The notes under the pieces were generated by a model. It was not told the DNA's origin. It did not search any database and worked only from the letters and a program-made list of their open reading frames with translations. The position numbers were made by a program, and so were the translations under genes. A stretch of DNA of 64,000 bases from Owenweeksia sp. (GTDB lineage Bacteria > Bacteroidota > Bacteroidia > Flavobacteriales > Schleiferiaceae): the NCBI GenBank assembly GCA_002695025.1, contig NZNV01000025.1, positions 124,001 to 188,000 of the forward strand, given 5' to 3'. Shown piece after piece: positions 34,100-42,497 of the stretch; positions within the stretch are counted from its first letter, which is position 1; every line of letters begins with the position of its first letter.

Positions 34100-34712
34100 C
34101 CTGGCGGCCCAGGAAAAAATTATTCCAAAGGACACAGTGATCGTAAGCTACCATCCCAGTGGGATGGTTAAATCGGTTGTCCAGTATAAAGGGCATATCC
34201 GTAATGGATTTAGCCTGATGATCGGGGTAGATGGGGATGTGATTCGGGAAGAGAATTACCGCAATGGCAAATTCCACGGGGTTGTAAAAACCTTTATGCA
34301 ATCCGGTGAAGTGCTGGAGGAGACTCATTACGATGATGGTATAATGAGCGGGGTATATAAAAAGTACTATGAGAGTGGAAGTCTGCAGGAAGAGTCCAAT
34401 TACCAGAATGGCATAAAAGAAGGGGCAGCTCTTTGGTATTATCAGAATGGCAATAAAGTAACCGAGTACAATTACATTAATGGTTCTATAGAGGGAGAGG
34501 CTAAAACCTATTACCTGGATGGTGCCGTAAAAAGTATTTCACAGTACCGGAACAATAAGCGAGAAGGTATTTATCGCGAATTTTACAATACCGGGCAGAT
34601 CAAAATGGAAGGAAATTATTTGAACGGGGAAAAGGAAGGCAAGTGGAAGATCTATGATCTGGAAGGGAAAGTGACTAAAAAGGAAAAATATAAAAAGGGC
34701 GAACTACGGTGA
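34056..34712 (+). CDS. MORN-repeat (YwqK-like) exported protein
   Basis: A 218-residue protein with a signal peptide (MKMRFALLSVMFSLSLAAQ; an alternative ATG is at 34062). About eight MORN_2-type repeats of 22-24 residues follow, each with a pattern such as YYESGSLQEESNYQNGIKEG. Database annotation often calls this family YwqK antitoxin, but here it lies between a peptidoglycan hydrolase fusion and bshA, with no toxin visible. It starts inside the end of the GH3 gene, and its stop overlaps the bshA GTG. Confidence 0.8.
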   Translation: MKMRFALLSVMFSLSLAAQEKIIPKDTVIVSYHPSGMVKSVVQYKGHIRNGFSLMIGVDGDVIREENYRNGKFHGVVKTFMQSGEVLEETHYDDGIMSGVYKKYYESGSLQEESNYQNGIKEGAALWYYQNGNKVTEYNYINGSIEGEAKTYYLDGAVKSISQYRNNKREGIYREFYNTGQIKMEGNYLNGEKEGKWKIYDLEGKVTKKEKYKKGELR

Positions 34713-35839
34713 ATATAGGTGTAGTGTGTTATCCCACTTTTGGTGGGAGTGGTGTTGTAGCTACCGAACTAGGTAAATACCTGGCCCGCCAGGGGCATAA
34801 AGTTCATTTTATCACGTATAGCCAGCCGGTACGCCTGGATATATTAGAGGAAAATATCTATTACCACGAGGTAAACGTGCAGGATTATCCCCTTTTCCAG
34901 TATCAGCCCTACGAGTTGGCTTTGTCCAGTAAAATGGTGCGGGTAACTCAAAAGTATAAGCTGGATCTGCTCCATGTACATTATGCTATCCCGCATGCCT
35001 ATGCAGCCTTTATGGCCAAACAGATCCTCAAGGCAGAAGGTATCAATATACCTGTAATCACTACCCTGCACGGAACGGATATTACCCTGGTTGGAAAAAA
35101 TCCAAGCTATAAGCCGGCTGTGACCTTTAGTATCAATAATTCCGATGTGGTTACTTCCGTTTCTGAAAGTTTGCGAAGGGATACCCAGGAAATATTCAAT
35201 ATTTCACGGGAGATCAAGGTTATCCACAACTTTGTGGACCTGAGCCTTTACCAGGCGGATGATAATTGCAAAAACGCCTTTGCCCCCAAAGGAGAAAAGG
35301 TGATCACGCATATTTCCAATTTCAGGAAGGTAAAACGCATTTCGGATGTGGTGGCTGTTTTTCACCGGATACAGAAGGAGCATAATGCTGTTTTACTTAT
35401 GCTGGGCGAAGGACCTGAAAAAGAGCGCGCGCGCCAACAGGCTCAGGAACTGGGTATAGGAGATAAAGTGAAATTCTTAGGAAAGACCTCGGAAGTAGTG
35501 CGGGTGTTATGTATATCGGATCTTTTTCTATTGCCGTCAGAAGCCGAGAGTTTCGGTTTGGCGGCCCTGGAAGCAATGGCAGCCGGGGTTCCGGTTATTT
35601 CCTCCAATACCGGGGGGATACCCGAAGTAAATATAAATGGTGTGACCGGTTTTACAGCTGATGTGGGTGATGTAGACCGTATGGCCGAAAAGGCTTTGTA
35701 TATCCTCCAGGGTGATGCACGTTTGTACCAGTTCGGGCGTCAGGCCAGGCAGCAAGCCGAAAAATTCTCACTGGAGCAAATAGGTCCTAAGTATTTTGAA
35801 TTGTACCAGGAAGCATTGGGTTTAGTGGGGAGTCATTAG
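34709..35839 (+). CDS. bshA: Bacillithiol biosynthesis glycosyltransferase BshA
   Basis: A 376-residue GT4 glycosyltransferase. It joins N-acetylglucosamine to L-malate in the first step of bacillithiol synthesis. The match is strong: IGVVCYPTFGGSGVVATELGK, HVHYAIPHAYAA, TTLHGTDITLVG, and the donor-site EAESFGLAALEAMAAGVPV region. The start is a GTG at 34709 overlapping the stop of the MORN gene. bshB and bshC are not in the window. Together with the peroxiredoxin, thioredoxin and Tpx genes it indicates a bacillithiol/thioredoxin redox economy. Confidence 0.94.
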   Translation: MNIGVVCYPTFGGSGVVATELGKYLARQGHKVHFITYSQPVRLDILEENIYYHEVNVQDYPLFQYQPYELALSSKMVRVTQKYKLDLLHVHYAIPHAYAAFMAKQILKAEGINIPVITTLHGTDITLVGKNPSYKPAVTFSINNSDVVTSVSESLRRDTQEIFNISREIKVIHNFVDLSLYQADDNCKNAFAPKGEKVITHISNFRKVKRISDVVAVFHRIQKEHNAVLLMLGEGPEKERARQQAQELGIGDKVKFLGKTSEVVRVLCISDLFLLPSEAESFGLAALEAMAAGVPVISSNTGGIPEVNINGVTGFTADVGDVDRMAEKALYILQGDARLYQFGRQARQQAEKFSLEQIGPKYFELYQEALGLVGSH

Positions 35840-35840
35840 T

Positions 35841-35936
35841 TAGTTGAAAGTTTAAGGTTCAACGTTTAAAGTTCCTAGGGGAGTCTTTCAGTAGGAAGTT
35901 TTTGATTTTTGCACCTTCAACTTTAAACTTTACAAC
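35841..35936. repeat. Short GTTTAAAGTT-word repeats, left of the SUI1 gene
   Basis: GTTTAAAGTT occurs at 35864-35873 and in reverse complement at 35919-35928, with degenerate relatives around them (TTTAAGGTTC at 35851-35860). The pair can form a stem across about 45 bases between the convergent bshA and SUI1 genes. A third copy lies on the other side of the SUI1 gene. Confidence 0.5.
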
Positions 35937-35939
35937 CAA

Positions 35940-36293
35940 TTACCCTCCTACCCGCTTTACATTATAGCCTTCTTTTTTCAGGAAATCCATGGCCTTGTCG
36001 CGCACATCGCCCTGAATGATGATCTCCCCATCTTTGGAGGAGCCGCCTACAGCACAATGGCTTTTGAGCTTTTTGGCCAGTTCCTTCAGTTCGTCATCAC
36101 TGCCTTCAAAGCCTTTGATGAGTACGGCTGTTTTGCCGCCTCGTCCTTTCTTTTCTATATGGGCTTCCAGGTATTGATCTCCCGGAGGAAGACTTTCCTC
36201 TTCGTGCTCTTCTTCAAATTTCGGGGCCGATCCGGTGCTATACACCAGGCCGCCCAGGTCTTCCAGGCTATTCAGTTTTTTTCCTTTGGCCAT
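35940..36293 (-). CDS. SUI1/YciH-family translation initiation factor
   Basis: A 117-residue protein with an N-terminal linker (residues 1-40) and a SUI1 domain: EKKGRGGKTAVLIKGFEG, then LKSHCAVGGSSKDGEIIIQGD. Eukaryotic eIF1 and archaeal homologues check start-codon choice; the bacterial role (YciH) is less defined and may concern initiation fidelity under stress. It is a single gene flanked by short GTTTAAAGTT repeats. Confidence 0.92.
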   Translation of the reverse strand: MAKGKKLNSLEDLGGLVYSTGSAPKFEEEHEEESLPPGDQYLEAHIEKKGRGGKTAVLIKGFEGSDDELKELAKKLKSHCAVGGSSKDGEIIIQGDVRDKAMDFLKKEGYNVKRVGG

Positions 36294-36302
36294 GTACGGG
36301 GT

Positions 36303-36340
36303 GTTTAAAGTTACAGGTTCAAGGTTTAAAGATCAAAGTT
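36303..36340. repeat. GTTTAAAGTT-word repeat, right of the SUI1 gene
   Basis: An exact GTTTAAAGTT at 36303-36312 is followed by GTTCAAGGTTTAAAGATC. It is the same word found twice beyond the other end of the SUI1 gene. Confidence 0.45.
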
Positions 36341-36371
36341 GTTCGTTTGATTGCTCATGAACCTTATAATC

Positions 36372-37328
36372 CTATTTCTTCAAGCCAATTTCGGCAAGGC
36401 GTTCGTTAAGGTATTCACCCGCAGTAATATCCGCATACTGTTTCGGGTTTTCCCCGTCTATACATTCATCCAGGCAATTCAGGAGCATTTCTGAACGTGG
36501 ATGTAAAAAGAAGGGTATGGAGTAGCGGGATTCACCCCATTTTTCACGTGGTGGATTTACCACCCGGTGCGTGGTACTGCGTAATTTATTATTGGTAAGC
36601 CGCTGCAGCATATCGCCCACGTTCACAATGATCTGCTCTGGAAGTGCCGTAACCGGTACGTAATCACCTTTTTTATTGAGTACTTCCAGGCCTTCCGCAC
36701 TGGCACCCATAAGCAGCGTAATGAGATTGATATCTTCGTGTTCAGCCGCCCGTACAGCACCCTCTGGCTCATCGGTGATGGGAGGATAGTGGATAGGGCG
36801 TAAAATGCTGTTCCCATGATGGATGCGGCTGTCAAAGTAGGTTTCTTCCAGCCCCAGATACAGCGCAATGGCGCGTAACATATTGCGGCCGGCATTTTCC
36901 AGGGTCTGGTAAGCAGCTTTGCCCACCTCATTAAACTGAGGTAACTCCTTTACTTCAACATTGGCTGGGTATTCTTCCCTGATGGGATCATCGTCCTCCA
37001 CATATTGTCCGAAATGCCAGAACTCCTTAAGGTCTCCGGTATTGCGGCCCTTGGCATGCTCCTTCCCAAAGGAAGTATAACCGCGCTGGCCGGCCAACCC
37101 GTCAATCTCGTATTGTGCTTTTATTTCCGGTGAAAGGTCAAAAAAAGCCTTAACCTGTTGATACAGGCGATCCGATAATTCGTCACTTAGGCCATGGTTC
37201 TTTACGGCTACAAATCCAATCTCTTCATAAGCCTTACCCAATTTTTCCACAAAGGCCTCTTTTCGTTCCGGGTTTCCGGAGAGAAAGTCGGCAAGGTTAA
37301 CGGAGGGAATATTATGTGTTGAATCCAT
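36372..37328 (-). CDS. 2-oxoglutarate/Fe(II)-dependent oxygenase (isopenicillin-N-synthase-like)
   Basis: A 318-residue enzyme of the IPNS-like dioxygenase group. The N-terminal domain has IGFVAVKNHGLSDEL. The double-stranded beta-helix holds iron ligands His and Asp in AAEHEDINLITLL and His in RSTTHRVVNPP, with the 2-oxoglutarate-binding Arg-x-Ser in ESRYSIPFFLHP. The substrate is unknown; bacterial relatives act on amino acids, purines or secondary metabolites. The ATG at 37328 is chosen over a TTG two codons upstream. The start lies inside the end of the lipid kinase gene. Confidence 0.9.
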   Translation of the reverse strand: MDSTHNIPSVNLADFLSGNPERKEAFVEKLGKAYEEIGFVAVKNHGLSDELSDRLYQQVKAFFDLSPEIKAQYEIDGLAGQRGYTSFGKEHAKGRNTGDLKEFWHFGQYVEDDDPIREEYPANVEVKELPQFNEVGKAAYQTLENAGRNMLRAIALYLGLEETYFDSRIHHGNSILRPIHYPPITDEPEGAVRAAEHEDINLITLLMGASAEGLEVLNKKGDYVPVTALPEQIIVNVGDMLQRLTNNKLRSTTHRVVNPPREKWGESRYSIPFFLHPRSEMLLNCLDECIDGENPKQYADITAGEYLNERLAEIGLKK

Positions 37329-38214
37329 CTTCAAAAACTTTGGGCGCTAAGATATTCAATGCGCCTGGCAAAACCTTGAAGTGGATCTTTTTTCCGAGTT
37401 TAAAAGGCTCCCCGTCCAGGTGCACCTTTTTACTTTTTTGTTTGATAGTAATCTCGTTGGTACGGAAGATGTCCGAATAGCGGGAATCCTCTATATGCTT
37501 GCTGAAGAGCTGCATGGCCACTACCGGCACCGCCCTTCCAGGGAATTTTTCCAGGATACTCACATCCATTAAACCATCTGAAACAGAGGCATTAGGCGCA
37601 ATAAAGGCATTATTGCCAAATTGCGAACCATTGGCAAAACTGATCAGCAAGGCTTTCTTTTTGAAGGAGCCTGTGGGTGTAGTGATCTTATACTTGCTGG
37701 GTTTGTAACCATTCCATTGCTGCAAAACACTTTGCACATAGGTGATAAATCCCCGGCCGGGCTTTTTGGCAAAATCGTGTGCCACACGGGCATCATAACC
37801 CACGCCTGCCACGTTGAAAAAGGGAATATCATTAGCGGTACACACATCAATGCGGGTTACCTCACCTTCATGCAGGCTGCGGATGGCTTTTAAGGGGTTG
37901 GTGGAGATCTGCAGGTGGCGGCCCAGACCGTTTCCGGAACCGATGGGGATAATACCCAGAGCGGTGCTGGTGTGAATAAGACCACAAGCCGTTTCATTAA
38001 CCGTTCCATCACCACCCACAGCAACCACGAGGTCCAGCTGATTTTCGGCTGCTTCAATGGCCAGGTCTGTGGCGTGCGAAGGTCCCTTGGTATATTCTAT
38101 ATGGAAATCAAATTGAGCGGTGGAAACTTCCCGTTTGATCTGATCAACGAGTTTTTTCTTATCGCGGGTCCCGCTGATAGGGTTAATGATAAACAGAGTT
38201 TTCTTAGGTTCCAT
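37312..38214 (-). CDS. Diacylglycerol/lipid kinase family protein (YegS/BmrU-like)
   Basis: A 300-residue DAGK-catalytic-domain protein. KTLFIINPISGTRDKK opens the domain, VVAVGGDGTVNETACGL binds ATP, and IPIGSGNGLGRHL is the third hallmark. Members phosphorylate diacylglycerol or related lipids on the inner membrane face. An in-frame start 21 codons upstream is possible, but the ATG at 38214 gives the normal N-terminus. It overlaps the oxygenase gene by 17 bases and is divergent from the E1 fusion. Confidence 0.9.
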   Translation of the reverse strand: MEPKKTLFIINPISGTRDKKKLVDQIKREVSTAQFDFHIEYTKGPSHATDLAIEAAENQLDLVVAVGGDGTVNETACGLIHTSTALGIIPIGSGNGLGRHLQISTNPLKAIRSLHEGEVTRIDVCTANDIPFFNVAGVGYDARVAHDFAKKPGRGFITYVQSVLQQWNGYKPSKYKITTPTGSFKKKALLISFANGSQFGNNAFIAPNASVSDGLMDVSILEKFPGRAVPVVAMQLFSKHIEDSRYSDIFRTNEITIKQKSKKVHLDGEPFKLGKKIHFKVLPGALNILAPKVFEDGFNT

Positions 38215-38265
38215 CGGGATGCTAAAGTATTCTAGAAGTGTTAACTGATCATTATGAAATATGGG

Positions 38266-38273
38266 TATTTTTG
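38266..38273 (+). promoter_or_regulatory. -7 element upstream of E1 fusion gene
   Basis: TATTTTTG fits TAnnTTTG and lies 20 bases before the ATG at 38294. It is the reason the upstream in-frame ATG at 38261 is rejected as start. Confidence 0.5.
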
Positions 38274-38293
38274 GCATCCCAATACAGAATTTT

Positions 38294-40270
38294 ATGCGAT
38301 TTCAGCGAAAGGGACTGACCAACGATGAACTGATTCATTTTTACCGGGCTATACTGAAGCCCCGGCTCATTGAAGAAAAAATGCTGATCGCCCTGCGCCA
38401 GGGGCGTATTTCCAAATGGTTCTCCGGCTATGGGCAGGAAGCTATTTCCGTAGGGGCTACTTTGGCCCTGGAGGAAGATGAATACATTCTTCCCATGCAC
38501 CGTAATCTGGGAATATTTACCAGCCGAAACGTACCGCTGGATAGGCTGTTCTCGCAGTTCCAGGGTAAGGCCAATGGCTTTACCAAGGGGCGTGACCGCT
38601 CTTTCCACTTCGGTACCAATGAACACCACCTGGTGGGTATGATCTCGCACCTTGGTCCGCAGATGGGCATTGCCGATGGTATTGCCTTAGCCACCAAACT
38701 GAAAAAGGAAAACAAAGCCACGCTGGTGATCACCGGTGACGGAGGGGCCAGCGAAGGTGATTTTCACGAAGCCATTAACGTAGCAGCCGTATGGGACCTG
38801 CCGGTTATATTCCTGGTGGAGAACAATCAATGGGGTCTTTCCACACCTTCTGAGGAGCAATTTAGATTTAAAAGCTTTGTGTATAAAGCCATTGGCTATG
38901 GTATAAAGGGAAACAGTATTGATGGTAACAATATCCTGGAAGTATACCACGAGGTGAAAAAGATTGCCGAGGAGATGCGAAGCAATCCCGGGCCCTTCCT
39001 CCTGGAATGCCGGACCTTCCGAATGCGCGGTCACGAAGAGGCTTCAGGAACTAAATACTATCCGGAAGGACTGCAGGATAAATGGTCTAAAAAAGACCCG
39101 GTAGACAACTATCGCGCTTTTCTCATCAATAAAGGTATCCTGTCTCCGGAAATGAACGAGGAGATCGTGGAAGAGATCAAAAAAGAGATCAGTACGGCTT
39201 TTGAAAGTGCCCTGGCCGAGGAGCCGATTAGCTTTAGCGCGGAAACCGAACTTGGTGATCGTTTTGCTGCTTTTGAGCAGGAAGCCGTTGCCCCGGCTGA
39301 AGAGCAGACCGAAATGCGGATGGTGGATGCCATAAGCAATGGTTTAAAGGAAGCCATGCATAAGTTTCCAGAGTTGGTGATCATGGGGCAGGATATTGCC
39401 GAATACGGAGGTGTTTTTAAGGTTACGGATGGTTTTATCAATCAATTTGGTAAGGAAAGGGTACGAAACACCCCACTTTGTGAAGCAGCCATAGTAGGTA
39501 GCGCCCTGGGTTTGTCGGTAAAAGGCTATAAATCGGTGGTAGAAATGCAATTTGCAGATTTCGTGACCGAGGGCTTTAACCAGATTGTGAATAATCTGGC
39601 TAAGATCCATTGGCGCTGGGGTCAGAATGCCGATGTAGTGATCCGTATGCCAACCGGAGCAGGCGTTGGTGCAGGACCTTTCCACTCTCAAAGCAACGAA
39701 GCCTGGTTTACCCATACACCTGGCCTCAAGGTGGTATATCCTGCCTTTCCGCAGGATGCTAAAGGCCTGCTGATCAGTGCTATTGAAGACCCGAACCCTG
39801 TGCTGTTCTTTGAGCATAAAGCGCTCTATCGCAGTGTGTACGGCCAGGTTTCAGAAGGTTATTTCAACCTACCGATAGGGAAGGGAATGCGGCTCCGAGA
39901 AGGGGAGCAACTGAGCATTATCACTTATGGCCAGGGTGTACATTGGGCTTTGGGTTACCTGGATCAGCATCCGGATATATCCGCAGATCTAATAGACCTG
40001 CGATCCCTGATGCCTTTGGATGAAGAATTAATCTACGGATCAGTTCAGAAAACCGGGCGCGCCATACTATTACAGGAAGACTGTTTGTTTGGGGGTATTG
40101 CTTCGGATATATCTGCCATGATCAATGAACATTGCTTTAGCTACCTGGACGCTCCGGTAAAACGGGTAGGAAGTATGAATACCCCGGTACCTTTTGCCAG
40201 GGAGTTGGAAGAGAATTTCCTGCCTAAAAAACGCTTTGCCGAGGCGGTGGAAGAAATCCTGGCGTATTAG
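38294..40270 (+). CDS. 2-oxoacid dehydrogenase E1, fused alpha and beta subunits
   Basis: A 658-residue fusion of the two E1 subunits that most branched-chain 2-oxoacid dehydrogenases keep apart. Alpha part, about 1-320: thiamine-diphosphate motif GDGGASEGDFHEA...NNQWGLSTP and FRMRGHEEASG. Beta part, about 335-658: MVDAISNGLKEAMHKFP, GQDIAEYGGVFKVT, the TPLCEAAIVG Glu, and MPTGAGVGAGPFHSQ. It decarboxylates branched-chain 2-oxoacids or pyruvate and acylates the lipoyl domain of E2. E2 and E3 genes are not in the window. It is monocistronic, and its end overlaps xerD by four bases. Confidence 0.95.
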   Translation: MRFQRKGLTNDELIHFYRAILKPRLIEEKMLIALRQGRISKWFSGYGQEAISVGATLALEEDEYILPMHRNLGIFTSRNVPLDRLFSQFQGKANGFTKGRDRSFHFGTNEHHLVGMISHLGPQMGIADGIALATKLKKENKATLVITGDGGASEGDFHEAINVAAVWDLPVIFLVENNQWGLSTPSEEQFRFKSFVYKAIGYGIKGNSIDGNNILEVYHEVKKIAEEMRSNPGPFLLECRTFRMRGHEEASGTKYYPEGLQDKWSKKDPVDNYRAFLINKGILSPEMNEEIVEEIKKEISTAFESALAEEPISFSAETELGDRFAAFEQEAVAPAEEQTEMRMVDAISNGLKEAMHKFPELVIMGQDIAEYGGVFKVTDGFINQFGKERVRNTPLCEAAIVGSALGLSVKGYKSVVEMQFADFVTEGFNQIVNNLAKIHWRWGQNADVVIRMPTGAGVGAGPFHSQSNEAWFTHTPGLKVVYPAFPQDAKGLLISAIEDPNPVLFFEHKALYRSVYGQVSEGYFNLPIGKGMRLREGEQLSIITYGQGVHWALGYLDQHPDISADLIDLRSLMPLDEELIYGSVQKTGRAILLQEDCLFGGIASDISAMINEHCFSYLDAPVKRVGSMNTPVPFARELEENFLPKKRFAEAVEEILAY

Positions 40271-41169
40271 CCTTTACTGCTTCGCGGGTGAAACTGCATG
40301 ATGGTTTTGTGTAGCGAAGTTTGATCCAGGTGAGTATAGATCTCGGTGGTGGTAATACTTTCATGACCCAGCATTTCCTGCACGGCACGTAAATCCGCAC
40401 CACCTTCTACCAGGTGAGTGGCAAAACTGTGACGGAAGGTGTGTGGGCTGATTGTTTTGGATATCCCGGCTGCTTCCGCCAAATTGCGTGTAAGGGTAAA
40501 GATCATGGCCCGGGTCAGTTTTTTACCCCTGCGGTTCAGAAATACAAAATCCTCGTGTCCTTTTTGAATATCCAGGTGTACCCGGCTTTCATGGATGTAT
40601 ATATCCAGGTACCTGATGGCCATTTTATTGATGGGAACCAGGCGCTCTTTATCACCTTTACCAGTAACCCGGATGATCTGGTCTTTGAGGAAAAGATCGG
40701 AAAGCCGTAGGCTGATCAGTTCCGAAACGCGCAGCCCGCAACCGTATAATACTTCAAAAATGGCTTTGTTTCGATGACCTTCAGCCTTACTCATGTCAAT
40801 GGCGTCAATAAGATTGTTTACCTCGTCTTTACTTAGGAACTCAGGCAACTTACGTCCCATTTTAGGGCTTTCCAGAAGTTCAGTAGGGTTTACATCGAGG
40901 TAGTCTTCCAGCAAAAGGTATTTGTAGAAGGCTCGTAAGGTGGAAACCAGCCTGGCCTGTGAGCGTGCATTAATTCCTTTTTTTGCCTGGGCGTTGATAA
41001 ACTGTTGCAAGTCATCAGCTTTCAGCTTAAGCGGTTTCCAGGCGGGATCTTCTGAAAAACCGGCTATCTTTTCCAGGTCCAGCGAATAGGAGATAATGGT
41101 GTTTTGAGACAGGCCACGCTCCAGTTTAAGGTAATGCTGAAAGTCGCGGATAGCCTGTGACCAGTTCAT
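40267..41169 (-). CDS. xerD: Tyrosine recombinase XerD
   Basis: A 300-residue tyrosine recombinase. The SAM-like N-terminal domain runs to about residue 95. Catalytic residues are visible: Arg in GCGLRVSELISLRL, Lys in VTGKGDKERLVP, HxxR in SPHTFRHSFATHLVEGG, His in LGHESITTTEIY, and the nucleophilic Tyr in TEIYTHL. It is a typical XerD, resolving chromosome dimers at dif with XerC. Location, length and housekeeping neighbours (aroQ) argue against a phage or island integrase. Confidence 0.94.
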   Translation of the reverse strand: MNWSQAIRDFQHYLKLERGLSQNTIISYSLDLEKIAGFSEDPAWKPLKLKADDLQQFINAQAKKGINARSQARLVSTLRAFYKYLLLEDYLDVNPTELLESPKMGRKLPEFLSKDEVNNLIDAIDMSKAEGHRNKAIFEVLYGCGLRVSELISLRLSDLFLKDQIIRVTGKGDKERLVPINKMAIRYLDIYIHESRVHLDIQKGHEDFVFLNRRGKKLTRAMIFTLTRNLAEAAGISKTISPHTFRHSFATHLVEGGADLRAVQEMLGHESITTTEIYTHLDQTSLHKTIMQFHPRSSKG

Positions 41170-41205
41170 GGGTTTGCGTTACTTTTAAAACTCAAAAATA
41201 AGCAA

Positions 41206-41631
41206 ATGCGCATCGCAATACTGAACGGCCCAAATCTCAACCTGCTCGGTAAACGGGAACCGCACATCTACGGAACCATGGATTTTGAAGCTTTCCTGGA
41301 AACCTTGAAGAAACAATATCCGGAAGTGGAGTTTGAGTATCGTCAAAGTAATTCAGAGGGGGAGATGATCAATAACCTTCAGACCTGGAACGGTAAAGTG
41401 GATGGTATTATCCTGAATGGAGCGGCTTTTACACACACTTCCATTGCCCTGGGAGATGCGGTAGCGGCTATCCACACTCCGGTGGTGGAAGTGCATATCT
41501 CCAATGTGTATAAGCGGGAGAACTTCAGAAAGTCTTCCTATGTGTCAGCGCATGCCAGCGGGGTAATAGTTGGTTTTGGTTTGCGGGGGTATGAACTGGC
41601 GGTACAATGCCTTTTGGAGCAGCCTATTTAG
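41206..41631 (+). CDS. aroQ: Type II 3-dehydroquinate dehydratase
   Basis: A 141-residue AroQ, normal for the dodecameric type II enzyme. It removes water from 3-dehydroquinate in the shikimate pathway. Signatures are ILNGPNLNLLGKREPHIYG with the active-site Arg and Tyr, FEYRQSNSEGEMI, ILNGAAFTHTSIAL, and VVEVHISN. It is divergent from xerD, and its end overlaps the FNT gene by eight bases. Confidence 0.97.
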   Translation: MRIAILNGPNLNLLGKREPHIYGTMDFEAFLETLKKQYPEVEFEYRQSNSEGEMINNLQTWNGKVDGIILNGAAFTHTSIALGDAVAAIHTPVVEVHISNVYKRENFRKSSYVSAHASGVIVGFGLRGYELAVQCLLEQPI

Positions 41632-42418
41632 TGTTATTATTGGCTTTTAACTGACTATTCTTTAAAACAGATACAAAGAATGCCCCTCCTATGGTATTGC
41701 CCAATACGGCAAATACCAGGAAATTCAGGTAATCCCATATACTGATGGTATCGGAAATGATCATTCCACAGATCACTTCTACTGATCCTACAATGCAGTG
41801 ATGCAGGCTTCCTAACCCAATGATCACGGTAATAAAGATAACGATGGTGATACGGCTGATGGATTCCTGCGAAGAGGAGAGGAGCCAACCCAGTAAGCCC
41901 ATCATCCAGCCGGCCAGGATGGCGGAGCCAAATATGATTTCCCATTCCGGGTTCAACATATTTTCCGCTATTTCTACAAAGGCCTCTTTACTGATAATGC
42001 CCATGGCAGGGCCTATCCAGGTAATGAAGAAAGAAAATAAGATCCCACCCACCAGGTTTCCTGCCAACACCAACCCCCATAGGCTAAAGAGTTCCTTCAC
42101 CGAAGCTTTACGATTGAGCACGGGGACTATGGCAAGAGCGGTTTGTTCCGTAAATAGTTCCGAACGTCCTATGATCACAAAAATGAAGCCCAGGGGGTAC
42201 CCCAGGGAAACCAGGAGGTGCAGTGTGTCGGGATGTATACGTCCATGGAATAGAGTATATAGCACGCCCATCAGGAAAATAGAGAAGCCTATTTCCAGAC
42301 CGGCTGTAAAGGCACTCAGGATTACGCCCAGGTTTGATTTTTCGTACTCTCTGAAACCTGAGCGTATTTGCTCATGAATGATCTCCTGGTGTTCTTTTTG
42401 TTCATCTTTCTCACCCAT
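41624..42418 (-). CDS. Formate/nitrite transporter (FNT) family channel
   Basis: A 264-residue membrane protein with six hydrophobic helices. The family pattern is present as GRSELFTEQTALAIVPVLNRK and LGSLHHCIVGSVEVICGM, the latter carrying the central His of the FNT pore. A hydrophilic N-terminus of about 30 residues precedes helix 1. It conducts small monovalent anions such as formate, nitrite or hydrosulfide; no linked enzyme tells which. It overlaps the convergent aroQ end. Confidence 0.9.
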   Translation of the reverse strand: MGEKDEQKEHQEIIHEQIRSGFREYEKSNLGVILSAFTAGLEIGFSIFLMGVLYTLFHGRIHPDTLHLLVSLGYPLGFIFVIIGRSELFTEQTALAIVPVLNRKASVKELFSLWGLVLAGNLVGGILFSFFITWIGPAMGIISKEAFVEIAENMLNPEWEIIFGSAILAGWMMGLLGWLLSSSQESISRITIVIFITVIIGLGSLHHCIVGSVEVICGMIISDTISIWDYLNFLVFAVLGNTIGGAFFVSVLKNSQLKANNNTK

Positions 42419-42497
42419 AAGTGGTTAAAACCTTAAAACCGATGGAAAGTTTCGGGCGGGCGCGTTTAGAGAAACCGCTGATCCCGCTTAGGGCACC

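Noticed and set aside
34056-34712. Toxin-antitoxin module suggested by the YwqK antitoxin family name
   Set aside because: No toxin gene adjoins it, it has a signal peptide, and the neighbours are a GH3 fusion and bshA.
38261-38293. Upstream in-frame ATG for the E1 fusion gene
   Set aside because: A -7-type promoter element lies between it and the next ATG, and the added residues are not conserved in E1 proteins.
40267-41169. XerD-type recombinase considered as the integrase of the accessory region
   Set aside because: Its length, sequence and setting between housekeeping genes fit the chromosomal XerD, and it lies 5 kb on the other side of the tRNA.
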